From: an uncultured Gammaproteobacteria bacterium
Lineage (GTDB): Bacteria > Pseudomonadota > Gammaproteobacteria > UBA6429 > Thiohalophilaceae
DNA: 64,000 bases
Assembly (NCBI GenBank): GCA_937967995.1
Contig: CALBTB010000009.1
Span: forward strand, 637,161 to 701,160
Direction: 5' to 3'
The notes under the pieces were generated by a model. It saw only the letters and a list, made by a program, of their open reading frames with translations, was not told where the DNA came from and made no database searches. Both the position numbers and the translations under genes were made by a program. Below are positions 25,959 to 34,986 of this stretch, piece after piece. The stretch's first letter is position 1. Every line of letters begins with the position of its first letter.

Positions 25959-26642
25959 ATGCGCAGCATGACGTTCAAACGCCGGTTGACGTACGCCATC
26001 CTCACACCGGTGATTCGCCTGATTCTGTTTTTCATCTGGCGCACCTGCCGGGTAGTTCGTATTGAAGGCGAGCAGCATATTGAATCAATTCTCAAACAGG
26101 GGCGACCCTGTATTCCCTGTTACTGGCATCAGCACCACCTGTTTTGCAGCTGGTATATGCGGCAGTTGATTAAACGCGGTTTGAAAGTCGGATTTCTGAT
26201 CAGCCCATCCGTCGACGGCGAAATTCCGGCCCGTCTGGCACGTAGCTGGGGCGCGGAAGTCATTCGTGGTTCCACCACCCGTACCGGTGCCCAGGCCATG
26301 CGTGATATGTTTAACATCGTCGTCAAACAGGGTATCTCCCCTGTTTCCACCTCCGATGGACCACAGGGACCGATTTATCAGTTCAAGGCCGGCGATATCC
26401 TGCTGGCCCAGTTTACCCAGGCGCCGTTACTTCCGCTGGCTTATGCCGCACAACGCTACTGGCAATTAAAATCCTGGGATCGGTTTATGATTCCCAAACC
26501 CTTCTCGCGCATCGCCATTGTGGTGGGCAAACCGGTGACGATTGAAAAAAACCTGCACCAGGATGATCTGGAAGAGCGACGGCTGGCAATGGAAAATGCA
26601 CTTAATTCGATCACGGATAAAGCCAGCGCCCTGTTAAATTAA
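25959..26642 (+). CDS. DUF374 lysophospholipid acyltransferase family protein
   Basis: 227 residues. N-terminal hydrophobic segment (YAILTPVIRLILFFIWRTC), then CYWHQHHLFCSWY, ISPSVDGEIPARLARSWGAEVIRGS, GAQAMRDM, VSTSDGPQGPIYQFKAGDILLAQ. This order is the DUF374/LPLAT type, with H and D in place of the classic HxxxxD box. These proteins transfer acyl chains to lipids or lipid A-like acceptors at the inner membrane. It is divergent from the P450-FAAL pair with a 94-base shared intergenic region, so a joint role in making a modified lipid is likely but unproven. Confidence 0.85.
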   Translation: MRSMTFKRRLTYAILTPVIRLILFFIWRTCRVVRIEGEQHIESILKQGRPCIPCYWHQHHLFCSWYMRQLIKRGLKVGFLISPSVDGEIPARLARSWGAEVIRGSTTRTGAQAMRDMFNIVVKQGISPVSTSDGPQGPIYQFKAGDILLAQFTQAPLLPLAYAAQRYWQLKSWDRFMIPKPFSRIAIVVGKPVTIEKNLHQDDLEERRLAMENALNSITDKASALLN

Positions 26643-26724
26643 TCTTTTTATTTACTGTTTGCACTTGCAACTTGACTCTTATAACGTAACCACTACTGTA
26701 ATGGTTTTATAAAGAGGACATGTT

Positions 26725-27633
26725 ATGCGAATCGCCATTGTCGGTCTGGGTAAGATGGGTGCAAACATGGCACGCCGCCTGTGCCGGGGTGGTATCGAGG
26801 TGGTTGGCTATAACCGTTCCGCGGATATCGTTAAACAACTGGTTAGTGAAGAAGGCCTGATCGCAGCCACGTCACTTGAGGATGTCGTTAAGCAGTTAAC
26901 CCCGCCCAGACTGGTCTGGCTGATGTTACCGTCCGGTGATGTCACACAAACACATATCGAAACATTCAGCACGCTGCTCGATAAAGGTGATGTATTGATC
27001 GATGGCGGCAACGCCAATTACCAGGACAGTCAGCGACGCGGCCAGTTGCTCAGCGAAAAAGGTATCGGGTTTATCGATGCCGGTACATCCGGAGGTGTGT
27101 GGGGGCTGGATAACGGCTATTGCCTGATGGTGGGTGGCGAAACCGGGCACGTCAAACACCTCGAACCTGTCATGAAAGTCCTCGCCCCCTCTGCTGAACA
27201 TGGCTGGGCACACGTCGGCCCGGTCGGTGCCGGCCATTTTACCAAGATGATTCATAACGGCATTGAATACGGCATGATGCAGGCCTATGCCGAAGGCCTG
27301 ACGCTGTTAAAAAACAAAACCGACTTTAATCTGGACCTGGCTCAGATTACTGAACTATGGCGACACGGATCAGTCGTACGTAGCTGGTTACTGGATCTGT
27401 GCGCCGAGTTTCTGGAACAGGATCAGGACTTCAGGGACATCGCACCCTATGTAGCCGATTCCGGTGAAGGGCGCTGGACCGTGGAAGAAAGTATTAAACA
27501 GGGTGTCGCCACGCCGGTACTGGCACTGGCTTTACACATGCGTTTCGCCAGCCAGGACGAAGATGGTTACACCAACAAATTACTCGCCATGATGCGAAAT
27601 GCATTTGGCGGCCATGCTATCAAGGATAAGTAA
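26725..27633 (+). CDS. gnd: 6-phosphogluconate dehydrogenase, decarboxylating (short form)
   Basis: 302 residues, the short bacterial class rather than the 470-residue enzyme. Rossmann start IAIVGLGKMGANMARRL, IDGGNANYQDSQRRG, GTSGGVWGLDNGYCLMVGG and the catalytic Lys in HFTKMIHNGIEYGMMQ. GAGG lies 8 bases before the ATG. It converts 6-phosphogluconate to ribulose-5-phosphate and CO2. Its stop overlaps the zwf start by one base (TAATG). Confidence 0.96.
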   Translation: MRIAIVGLGKMGANMARRLCRGGIEVVGYNRSADIVKQLVSEEGLIAATSLEDVVKQLTPPRLVWLMLPSGDVTQTHIETFSTLLDKGDVLIDGGNANYQDSQRRGQLLSEKGIGFIDAGTSGGVWGLDNGYCLMVGGETGHVKHLEPVMKVLAPSAEHGWAHVGPVGAGHFTKMIHNGIEYGMMQAYAEGLTLLKNKTDFNLDLAQITELWRHGSVVRSWLLDLCAEFLEQDQDFRDIAPYVADSGEGRWTVEESIKQGVATPVLALALHMRFASQDEDGYTNKLLAMMRNAFGGHAIKDK

Positions 27634-29117
27634 TGGCAAAAGAACCGAGTACGTTTATTGTTTTTGGTGCAACGGGTAACCTGGCCCGCACCAAACTATT
27701 GCCGGCCATGTATCACCTGGAAGAATCCGGCCATATACCGGACGGCACGGCGATCATCAACTTCAGTCGCCGAAATATGACCGACGATGAATGGCGCGCC
27801 GAAATTCAACGCCTGCTCGATGATCGTGCCCGTGGTGGAATCAATGCCGAAGTGGCTGATCGACTCTGCAAACGAATGCACATGGTAACCGGTGACATGA
27901 CTGACCCGGAGTCCCTGCGCGGCATCGGGGATTATCTCGACAAGCACCCAAATATTCCAAAGAATCTGATTTTCTACATGGCCATTCCACCGGATTTTTA
28001 TGCCGGCGTAGCAAAAGCATTAGGCGAAGCCGGACTGCATCATGGCGAAGATGGCTGGCGGCGAATCGTGATCGAAAAACCATTTGGTTACGACGTGCAA
28101 AGTGCCAGGGTGCTGGATGATCATCTGCACAAGTATTTTCATGAGGACCAGATTTTCCGTATCGATCATTACCTGGGTAAATCGATGGTGCAAAACGTGC
28201 TGGTTTTCCGTTTTGCCAACCTGATGCTGGAACCCTTGTGGAACCGCAATTACATCGACCATATTCAGATTACGCACTCGGAAACCCAGGGGATCGGCAA
28301 TCGTGCGCCCTACTACGATCGCGCCGGCGCACTACGCGACATGCTGCAAAGCCATTTATTACAGATGCTCACCCTGGTCGCCATGGAACCCCCCGCCAGC
28401 CTGGATGCCGAATCTCTGCGGGATGAAAAAGTGAAAGTGTTAAAATCCATACGCCCGATTCCCAAGCGTGCTGTGAATGCACACGCATTTCGCGCCCAGT
28501 ATGCGGCCGGCGTGGTCGATGGTGAAAAAGTCGGTGGTTATCTCGATGAACCCAATGTGCCATCCGGTAGTGTGACGGAAACCTACGCCTCGATGAAACT
28601 TTACATCGATAACTGGCGCTGGCGTAATGTCGCGTTTTACCTGCGTACCGGTAAACGCATGGAACAAAACAGTTCGGTTATCAGTATTCGTTTCAAACAT
28701 CCACCGCAACAGTTGTTTCGAAAAACCCAGATCGAACAACTGGAACCCAACTGGATCGTGCTGGGCATTCAGCCCAATGAATGCCTGCGCATGGAACTGC
28801 AGGTGAAGGAACCGGGACTGGAACTGGCCAATCACACCACGCGGCTGGATGCCAGTTATTGCGGTACCTCCGCCGTCAACCTCGATGCGTACGAAGCCCT
28901 GTTACTGGATGTCATTGAAAACGACTGCTCGTTGTTCCTGCGCTTTGATGAAATTCATTACGCCTGGGAAGTGGTCGACCCGGTACTCAGCGCCTGGGAT
29001 TCGGAACAGGATTTCATTCAGACTTACCCGGCTGGTAGCTGGGGCCCGGATGACAGCAAGTTATTTGATCGTGGTGATCAGTACTGGCGTAATTCGATCG
29101 ACGAAATCAATAATTAA
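27633..29117 (+). CDS. zwf: Glucose-6-phosphate 1-dehydrogenase
   Basis: 494 residues. N-terminal dinucleotide fold FIVFGATGNLARTKLLPA, active-site RIDHYLGKSMVQN, EKPFGYD and substrate site QSHLLQMLTLVAMEPP. It oxidises glucose-6-phosphate to 6-phosphogluconolactone. Coupled to gnd. Its TAA directly abuts the TAA of the convergent glucokinase gene with no gap. Confidence 0.98.
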   Translation: MAKEPSTFIVFGATGNLARTKLLPAMYHLEESGHIPDGTAIINFSRRNMTDDEWRAEIQRLLDDRARGGINAEVADRLCKRMHMVTGDMTDPESLRGIGDYLDKHPNIPKNLIFYMAIPPDFYAGVAKALGEAGLHHGEDGWRRIVIEKPFGYDVQSARVLDDHLHKYFHEDQIFRIDHYLGKSMVQNVLVFRFANLMLEPLWNRNYIDHIQITHSETQGIGNRAPYYDRAGALRDMLQSHLLQMLTLVAMEPPASLDAESLRDEKVKVLKSIRPIPKRAVNAHAFRAQYAAGVVDGEKVGGYLDEPNVPSGSVTETYASMKLYIDNWRWRNVAFYLRTGKRMEQNSSVISIRFKHPPQQLFRKTQIEQLEPNWIVLGIQPNECLRMELQVKEPGLELANHTTRLDASYCGTSAVNLDAYEALLLDVIENDCSLFLRFDEIHYAWEVVDPVLSAWDSEQDFIQTYPAGSWGPDDSKLFDRGDQYWRNSIDEINN

Positions 29118-30107
29118 TTATCGACGTAAACGTTCGGCCACCACCATCGCACCGAGCAATCCAACCGTAGTGTTAATGATGACCTTAACCGGAATGGTCG
29201 CCAGCAACGCGGTCATGGGCGGTTTGTTGTTAAACAGACGAATAAAGCGATCCGTCTGTAAAATCGGTAACGACAACGGCGCAATACCACCGGCCAGATA
29301 AACACCGCCGGTTGCCTTGGTCGCCAGCGCCATATCGGACGCCACCGATGCATAAATGTCCGCAAAGCGTTGCATGGTTTTGACTGCCACAGGTTCCTTG
29401 TAAGTTTGTGCAAACTGGTTAATCACGCCGGCCGGATCCGCTTCCTGTTGCAGCCTGACCGTCAACTGTTCCGATGCGCTCATGCCCATCTTTTTGACAT
29501 AAAATTCAAAAATGCGTTGAATACCCCGCCCGGATAAAAACGTCTCATTACTGACATGGTCAAGCTGCTCTTGCCAGTACGACAGCATGGCCAGCTCTTC
29601 GTCATCGCGTGGCGCAAAACTGACATGGCCGGCTTCGGTTTCCAGCACATGATATTGCGTACCCTGTTGCATGATGATGGCCATGCCCAGGCCGGTCCCG
29701 GCACCTAACACAACCTGAGTACCATCGGGCTGTGCCTTCGCTGCCTGCAGGGTCTGGGTATGATGTTCCTGTAATTCACTGATGCCATGCGCCACGCCGG
29801 AAAAATCATTGATCAGGCGTACCCGATCAATCGGTAATGCATGCGTCAGGGTGTCTTCTTCGATCACCCATGGCAGGTTTGTGATGCGCGCCGTCCCGTC
29901 TTTGACCGGTCCGGCCACGGCCAGACAGGCCGCATCGATATGGTCGATGGCATGTTCACTGATAAAATGCTGCAGAATACTCTGCAAATCTGCGTAATCC
30001 TGACTGGCATAGTGGCCTTCAAGACGTTTATCCACACCACCCGACAAAGACTTCACTGCCAGTATGCGCGTATTGGTTCCGCCGATATCAGCCGCTAGCA
30101 ACCACAT
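29118..30107 (-). CDS. glk: Glucokinase
   Basis: 329 residues from ATG 30107, one base after the pgl stop; an open extension upstream to 30155 lies inside pgl and is not used. Start MWLLAADIGGTNTRILAV is the phosphate-1 motif of the Glk family; LGAGTGLGMAII and ETEAGHVSFAPRDDEE (catalytic region) follow, and GGVYLAGGIAPLSLP closes the ATP site. It phosphorylates glucose, here most likely glucose released by the nearby invertase. Confidence 0.95.
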   Translation of the reverse strand: MWLLAADIGGTNTRILAVKSLSGGVDKRLEGHYASQDYADLQSILQHFISEHAIDHIDAACLAVAGPVKDGTARITNLPWVIEEDTLTHALPIDRVRLINDFSGVAHGISELQEHHTQTLQAAKAQPDGTQVVLGAGTGLGMAIIMQQGTQYHVLETEAGHVSFAPRDDEELAMLSYWQEQLDHVSNETFLSGRGIQRIFEFYVKKMGMSASEQLTVRLQQEADPAGVINQFAQTYKEPVAVKTMQRFADIYASVASDMALATKATGGVYLAGGIAPLSLPILQTDRFIRLFNNKPPMTALLATIPVKVIINTTVGLLGAMVVAERLRR

Positions 30108-30108
30108 A

Positions 30109-30855
30109 TTATTGCAACGCCTCGGCTGCTGCCCGATCGACAAACCAGTCCACACCGTGTGGATTGCTTATGCGTTGAATGGGATATTCTTTGTCCGGAC
30201 CGGTTAAGACCTGTTTTAACATGCGTGCCTTGGCCTGCCCGGTGACCATCGCGACCACGCGTCGCGCATTATTCAATACCGGATAAGTCAGGGTGATGCG
30301 GTAACTGTCGAGTTTGCTCACAAACACCTCGGCAGCGAATCGGCTAGTTTCATTCAACACCGGTGTCCCCGGGAATAAAGAGGCGGTATGACCGTCATCG
30401 CCCATACCCAGTAACGCCAGATCGAAACAGGGCACGCCGTTTTGCTGAGGTAAGGTAGCAAGCTGGTCTGCATAGTTTCGTGCACAATCCTGAATATCGC
30501 TGCACTGTGTTGGCACAGGATGTACCTGTGCGGCCGGAATCGGGACATGATCCAGCCAGGCTTGTTTCACCATGCGATAATTACTGTCTTCGCTGTCGTG
30601 CGGAACATAACGTTCGTCACCAAAGTAGATTTCAAATGCAGACCATAACGCGCTGTCGAATCGATCATCACGTGCCAGCGACGCATAAAGCCGCTTCGGG
30701 GTCGAGCCACCCGCCAGCGACAGATAATAATGCCGGCCTGCGGCCTGACAGTCGACGGCGGCTGCCTGAATAACCGACGCTAAATGCACAATCAGCGCAT
30801 CTACATCGTCATGGATAAAGACCCGGTTTGAATTGAGTGTGAGTGTGGCTTCCAT
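30109..30855 (-). CDS. pgl: 6-phosphogluconolactonase
   Basis: 248 residues, DevB/SOL type. Motifs SLAGGSTPKRLYASLA, IYFGDERYVPHDSEDSNY and LALLGMGDDGHTASLFPG are complete. It hydrolyses the lactone made by Zwf. First gene of pgl-glk, divergent from the sucrose phosphatase gene across 55 bases. Confidence 0.97.
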   Translation of the reverse strand: MEATLTLNSNRVFIHDDVDALIVHLASVIQAAAVDCQAAGRHYYLSLAGGSTPKRLYASLARDDRFDSALWSAFEIYFGDERYVPHDSEDSNYRMVKQAWLDHVPIPAAQVHPVPTQCSDIQDCARNYADQLATLPQQNGVPCFDLALLGMGDDGHTASLFPGTPVLNETSRFAAEVFVSKLDSYRITLTYPVLNNARRVVAMVTGQAKARMLKQVLTGPDKEYPIQRISNPHGVDWFVDRAAAEALQ

Positions 30856-30910
30856 AACAACTATATTGCTATTAATTCAAAAATTTCGCCAGTCCCTGTA
30901 AACTTGGCCG

Positions 30911-31771
30911 ATGTCTGAGATACTGCTGTGCTGCGATCTGGATCGCACCGTCCTGCCCAACGGATTACAGCCGGAATCGCCCCATGTGCGGGAAATCTTT
31001 CGGCAAGTCATCGATCGCTGTGACATTACGCTCGCCTATGTCAGTGGCCGGGATAAGGCCCTGCTGCAAGCAGCCATAGAGGAGTACGACATTCCCGTGC
31101 CCCATTACGCGATTGGTGATGTGGGCACCAGCCTGTACCACATACAGGACGGCGAATGGCATCATGTCCAGGACTGGACGCAACACCTGGCGCAGGAGTG
31201 GAATGAGGCACTGCGAAACAGGATTCTCGACAGCGTTAGCAGCCAGCCCGAGCTTCGCTTACAGGAACCCCACAAACAGGGGCCATTCAAAATCAGTTTC
31301 TACTGTGACCCGCAAATCCTGACAACAACATTTATCCAACAGATTGAAAAACGACTTGCTGATGCCAATACGAACGCAAGCCTGATTCACAGTGTTGATG
31401 AAACCACGCAGACAGGTTTGCTGGATATTTTACCGTCCCGCGCCTCGAAACGGCACGCCATCGAATTCCTGCTCGACTATCTGCATCGATCACTGACCGA
31501 TACCGTGTTTGCCGGTGACAGCGGGAATGACCTGCCTGTCATCACCAGTCCGATTCCATCCGTGCTGGTTAAAAATGCCCTGGATAGCATCAAGCAACAG
31601 GCCACCCAGCATGCAGGAGAACTGGGGCTGGCCGATGCCTGTTATATTGCTCAGGGCGACTGGCTCGGACTGAATGGATTTTATTGTGCCGGTGTACTGG
31701 AAGGCCTGGTCCATTATCACCCCACCCTGCAGGACGTGATCATGGACGTGATAAATTCAATTAACGGTTAA
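30911..31771 (+). CDS. spp: Sucrose-phosphate phosphatase (HAD family)
   Basis: 286 residues. HAD motif I CDLDRTVL (D9, D11, T13) is intact, motif II is in YVSGRDKALL, the Lys is in DILPSRASKRHAIEF, and motif IV is FAGDSGNDLPV. The overall layout is the sucrose-phosphatase family, with Cap C2 segment around 85-170. It removes phosphate from sucrose-6-phosphate. It faces the sps gene and their 3' ends overlap by four bases. The separate SPP is needed because the HAD domain of SPS here lacks its catalytic Asp. Confidence 0.88.
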   Translation: MSEILLCCDLDRTVLPNGLQPESPHVREIFRQVIDRCDITLAYVSGRDKALLQAAIEEYDIPVPHYAIGDVGTSLYHIQDGEWHHVQDWTQHLAQEWNEALRNRILDSVSSQPELRLQEPHKQGPFKISFYCDPQILTTTFIQQIEKRLADANTNASLIHSVDETTQTGLLDILPSRASKRHAIEFLLDYLHRSLTDTVFAGDSGNDLPVITSPIPSVLVKNALDSIKQQATQHAGELGLADACYIAQGDWLGLNGFYCAGVLEGLVHYHPTLQDVIMDVINSING

Positions 31772-33936
31772 ATGTCATCGTTTGGAATGACGATGTCTCC
31801 CAGAAACTGATAATACTCAATCCCCTCCAGTATGCCGCGCGCAAATTCCCCTTCCGCAAAATAGATGCGGTGCTTGCCACGTAACTTTTCCAGTTCCTCG
31901 CTATGATTACCGACAACAACAGCCAGGGTATCGCCGAGCAACATTTCTTCGTCATTGCCCGAATCACCCACCACAAAGATGCGATCCAGCGGCATACCCC
32001 ACTTGATAGCCAGGTAACGCATGGCAAGCCCCTTGGATGCACGAATCGGTAATAAATCCAGGTAACGGTTTTCAGTCAGGACAATCTTGGCGTGCAGGTC
32101 CTTGTTGCGTAGCAGGCGTTTGATTTCTCTCGCACTGGGTGTGTATTCCGGTTCGATGCGATAGCTAATTTTAAACGCGCTCTGATCGGAAGGCGCCCGT
32201 AATGTCACACCCGGCACACGCTTCATGATTTTTTTCAGCGCATCATGTTCCCAACGATAGTCGATGTGTTTTTGCCAGTGCAGGTCTTCCACCAGGCGTT
32301 GTCCACGGTGACAATAATGAATCGCAGTACCGACCGAAGTAATCAATACGTCCGGTAACGGCAGGTTGAGTTTCTTCAGTGCCCGTTTCGCGCTGGTCAG
32401 GCTACGTCCGGTCGCCAGTCCATAACCGATGGTTCTGCCGTGACGTTTAAGCAGCTCCATCAGTTCACGCATGGATGCTTCATCACCGAACAGCGCGTTA
32501 TCCAGCGAAGAAAACGCCAGTCGATCCACGGTTGCCAGTCGGGTCTTGGCCGGATACTTGCGGGGTTTACGTTTCTGGTTTTCCCGCAGGGTGCGTATAT
32601 GTTCCAGATAGGTCTCGGCGTGGCCCGGCCAGGAAAAGTGTCGATACGCCCCGTCTGCACCATTGCGTGACCATTCCTGCCAGCGGTCTTCATCCGCAAA
32701 TGCGGTTTGCAACTTCTTGCGTATATCATCGACTTTCATCGGGTCGATGAGCAGGCCGTTCTTGCAATACGACAATATGTCCTTGGGTCCACCATCATGT
32801 GTCGCGACAACCGGTAAACCACTGGCGGCGGCTTCAATCAGGGTAAGACCGAAGGGTTCGGTCAACGCCGGATTAATAAACACGCCCTTGCGACTGGCGG
32901 CCAGCCGATAGAGCATGGGAATATCATCGGGTTGATGATGTTTTGGATAGGCCACCTTGCCGTACAGATCATATTTATCAATCAGCAGTAACAGTTCGGT
33001 CAGCACTTCTCGTGATCCCTTGTCCATCTCCGGAATGACGTCGCGATTACCGGCGACAATGACCAGGTTGGCTTTGTCCTGTAAAGCCTTTGACTGGCCA
33101 TAGGCATGCAGCAGCGAGGCAATGTTTTTACGTTCGTCGGCGCGCGAAACTGCCAGAATAAACGGTTTGTCGGGTGCATCGAGAAAACGCGAGATGGCTT
33201 TGTCAATGTCACTGCCATTTTCTTCGCCGGTTGGAGGATGAAAGCGCTCCAGATTGACGCCGGGGGGAATGACTACCATTCGTGATGGCTGGTAATTGTC
33301 GTACTCGGCATACTGTTCATTGACTTCCTGTCGTGTACTGGCCACCACGATGTTGGCAGTACCCAGAACAATTTCTTCCGCTTCAATGCGGGTCTGAATG
33401 TTATATTGATCTTCGATACTGGATTGTTTCAGTCCCTTGGCGAGCAGTTGCTTGAATTTTTCACGTCCCAGTGAGTGACCGGTGTGTACCAGCGGCACAC
33501 CCAGCAGCCCGGCAAAGCGTGCGCCCACATAACCGGCATCGGCATAATGACTGTGCACGATATCCGGCACACGCCCGACATTGCGAACATGCAACAAGGC
33601 ACGATCAATAAATCCTTCCAGGTGTGGCCACAGCACTTCTTTGCGCAGATAACGTTTTGGTCCGCAATCCAGACGAATAATGTTTGCACCTTCGCAAATG
33701 GTTTCCTGTTCGACGGAGTAGCTTTTATCGACTTTGGCGTCGATGACACGCCGGGTCAGGAGATCGACACGTTCGACATCGGGATGGGCCGCCAGTGCTC
33801 TGGCCAGTTCCACCACGTAGAGCGTCTGGCCGCCGGTATCCGCATCGCGCCCCAGCTCCAGGTTTTTCGAACGGATCAAACCATGAACACTGATCAGAAC
33901 GATGTAAAGCTTGCCGTTTTTCTCACCGGACGTCAT
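31768..33936 (-). CDS. sps: Sucrose-phosphate synthase with degenerate HAD domain
   Basis: 722 residues. The GT-B glycosyltransferase (GT4) region covers about 8-450: LISVHGLIRSKNLELGRDADTGGQTLY, HSHYADAGYVGA, TGHSLGREK, VSRADERKNI and NPALTEPFGLTLIEAAASGLP. The rest (about 465-722) is a sucrose-phosphatase-like HAD domain. Its motif I reads FSSLDNAL at 475-482, so the nucleophile Asp is Ser477 and the Thr is Ala481, while motif IV VVGDSGNDEEM is kept. The enzyme makes sucrose-6-phosphate from UDP-glucose and fructose-6-phosphate; the HAD part is probably structural or regulatory, as in plant SPS. It follows the fructokinase gene by 9 bases. Confidence 0.93.
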   Translation of the reverse strand: MTSGEKNGKLYIVLISVHGLIRSKNLELGRDADTGGQTLYVVELARALAAHPDVERVDLLTRRVIDAKVDKSYSVEQETICEGANIIRLDCGPKRYLRKEVLWPHLEGFIDRALLHVRNVGRVPDIVHSHYADAGYVGARFAGLLGVPLVHTGHSLGREKFKQLLAKGLKQSSIEDQYNIQTRIEAEEIVLGTANIVVASTRQEVNEQYAEYDNYQPSRMVVIPPGVNLERFHPPTGEENGSDIDKAISRFLDAPDKPFILAVSRADERKNIASLLHAYGQSKALQDKANLVIVAGNRDVIPEMDKGSREVLTELLLLIDKYDLYGKVAYPKHHQPDDIPMLYRLAASRKGVFINPALTEPFGLTLIEAAASGLPVVATHDGGPKDILSYCKNGLLIDPMKVDDIRKKLQTAFADEDRWQEWSRNGADGAYRHFSWPGHAETYLEHIRTLRENQKRKPRKYPAKTRLATVDRLAFSSLDNALFGDEASMRELMELLKRHGRTIGYGLATGRSLTSAKRALKKLNLPLPDVLITSVGTAIHYCHRGQRLVEDLHWQKHIDYRWEHDALKKIMKRVPGVTLRAPSDQSAFKISYRIEPEYTPSAREIKRLLRNKDLHAKIVLTENRYLDLLPIRASKGLAMRYLAIKWGMPLDRIFVVGDSGNDEEMLLGDTLAVVVGNHSEELEKLRGKHRIYFAEGEFARGILEGIEYYQFLGDIVIPNDDI

Positions 33937-33945
33937 GAATGCGTC

Positions 33946-34839
33946 TTATACAACCCCGTTGTAAAACGTTCTCGATGGCGGTACCGCCCCACGTATGCCA
34001 CAGATGCGCGCAGCAAACAAACTGGCCTGCTGTAATATTTTTTTATATGGCCAGTCCTGCAAAATTCCAGCAATCGTCACGGCGCTGAATCCATCGCCGG
34101 CACCGACCGTATCGACCATTTTTTCCGGTACAACCGGTGGCATATCAACGACCTCATCACCATGCACGATAAACGCGCCCTGATCACCACAGGTCACGAT
34201 CAGTGCCCTGAGATCATATTGTTCATTTAAGGTCCTGGCGCTTTCGATCAGGTTATCGCGTTGCTGAGTGACCGGTTTGTCGACCATGATCATCAATTCC
34301 TCATGATTGAGTTTGACCCAGTCAGCCGCATCGATTAATGATGCAATCAGTGATTTTTTCCAGAATGGTGCACGCAGGTTCACATCGACAAACACCGGAC
34401 AGTCAGTACGCGCACGCAAGGCTTCCAGGGTTGCACGAGAATGGTTCGAACGTAGTGCCAGTGAACCATGATAGAGCAACGAAAATGGTTGTTCGCCAAA
34501 TGCCTGGCTGGATGCATACGTTGCAGGGTCATCGATATAGTCGTAAGCCACGTCAGACACGATCTCAAATGTCGGACTGGCCTGCTGCAACGTAATATTG
34601 ACGGTACCGGTCGGCTTTTGCGGGTCGCGTTGAATGAAATCACTGCGCAGGCCGAATTCATCAATCGTCGACAGCGCCTGTCGTCCCAGCTCATCGTCCC
34701 CGAGTCGGGACACGAGAATCGGTTCTAGTCCCAGTGCATGCAGATGCCAGGCGACGTTTAGCGGTGCCCCACCAAGCACTGTTTCTCCGCTTTCAAAGCG
34801 ATCAAACAGGACTTCTCCGAAAATCAGGGCTGGCAGCAT
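33946..34839 (-). CDS. PfkB-family sugar kinase, probable fructokinase
   Basis: 297 residues from ATG 34839 (MLPALIFGEVLFDRFESG), a typical PfkB start; a GTG at 34878 gives an extra 13 residues. Neither start has a clear ribosome site. LGGAPLNVAWHLHALG is the sugar-binding motif, VDVNLRAPFW follows, and DTVGAGDGFSAV carries the catalytic Asp. Fructokinase activity is inferred from the neighbours: sps directly downstream and invertase divergently upstream. It would return fructose released by invertase to fructose-6-phosphate. Confidence 0.87.
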   Translation of the reverse strand: MLPALIFGEVLFDRFESGETVLGGAPLNVAWHLHALGLEPILVSRLGDDELGRQALSTIDEFGLRSDFIQRDPQKPTGTVNITLQQASPTFEIVSDVAYDYIDDPATYASSQAFGEQPFSLLYHGSLALRSNHSRATLEALRARTDCPVFVDVNLRAPFWKKSLIASLIDAADWVKLNHEELMIMVDKPVTQQRDNLIESARTLNEQYDLRALIVTCGDQGAFIVHGDEVVDMPPVVPEKMVDTVGAGDGFSAVTIAGILQDWPYKKILQQASLFAARICGIRGAVPPSRTFYNGVV

Positions 34840-34986
34840 AGACGACAATATTACTAAGAGATTATGAAAAACTGGCACATGCTTTGTATGTGAATCAGGA
34901 TATCACAGTTTGAAATCGCGCGTGCATTGCTTATTTGGCACGTAACAGGTTTAATAAAGACCGTAATGAAACTCTAGTTATAAACG

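Noticed and set aside
25865..26095. N-terminal extension of the P450 frame
   Set aside because: It overlaps the start of the divergent acyltransferase and does not resemble a P450 anchor; MSTAPYLPPGP is the normal beginning.
26670..26706. Promoter TTGACT...TGTAAT upstream of gnd
   Set aside because: Spacing of 19 bases and a poor -10 make it no better than chance in AT-rich sequence.
30108..30155. Longer glucokinase start
   Set aside because: Lies inside pgl and adds residues before the standard ADIGGTN motif.
33475..34035. 186-codon frame opposite sps and fructokinase
   Set aside because: Spans the boundary of two real genes on the other strand and shows no family.
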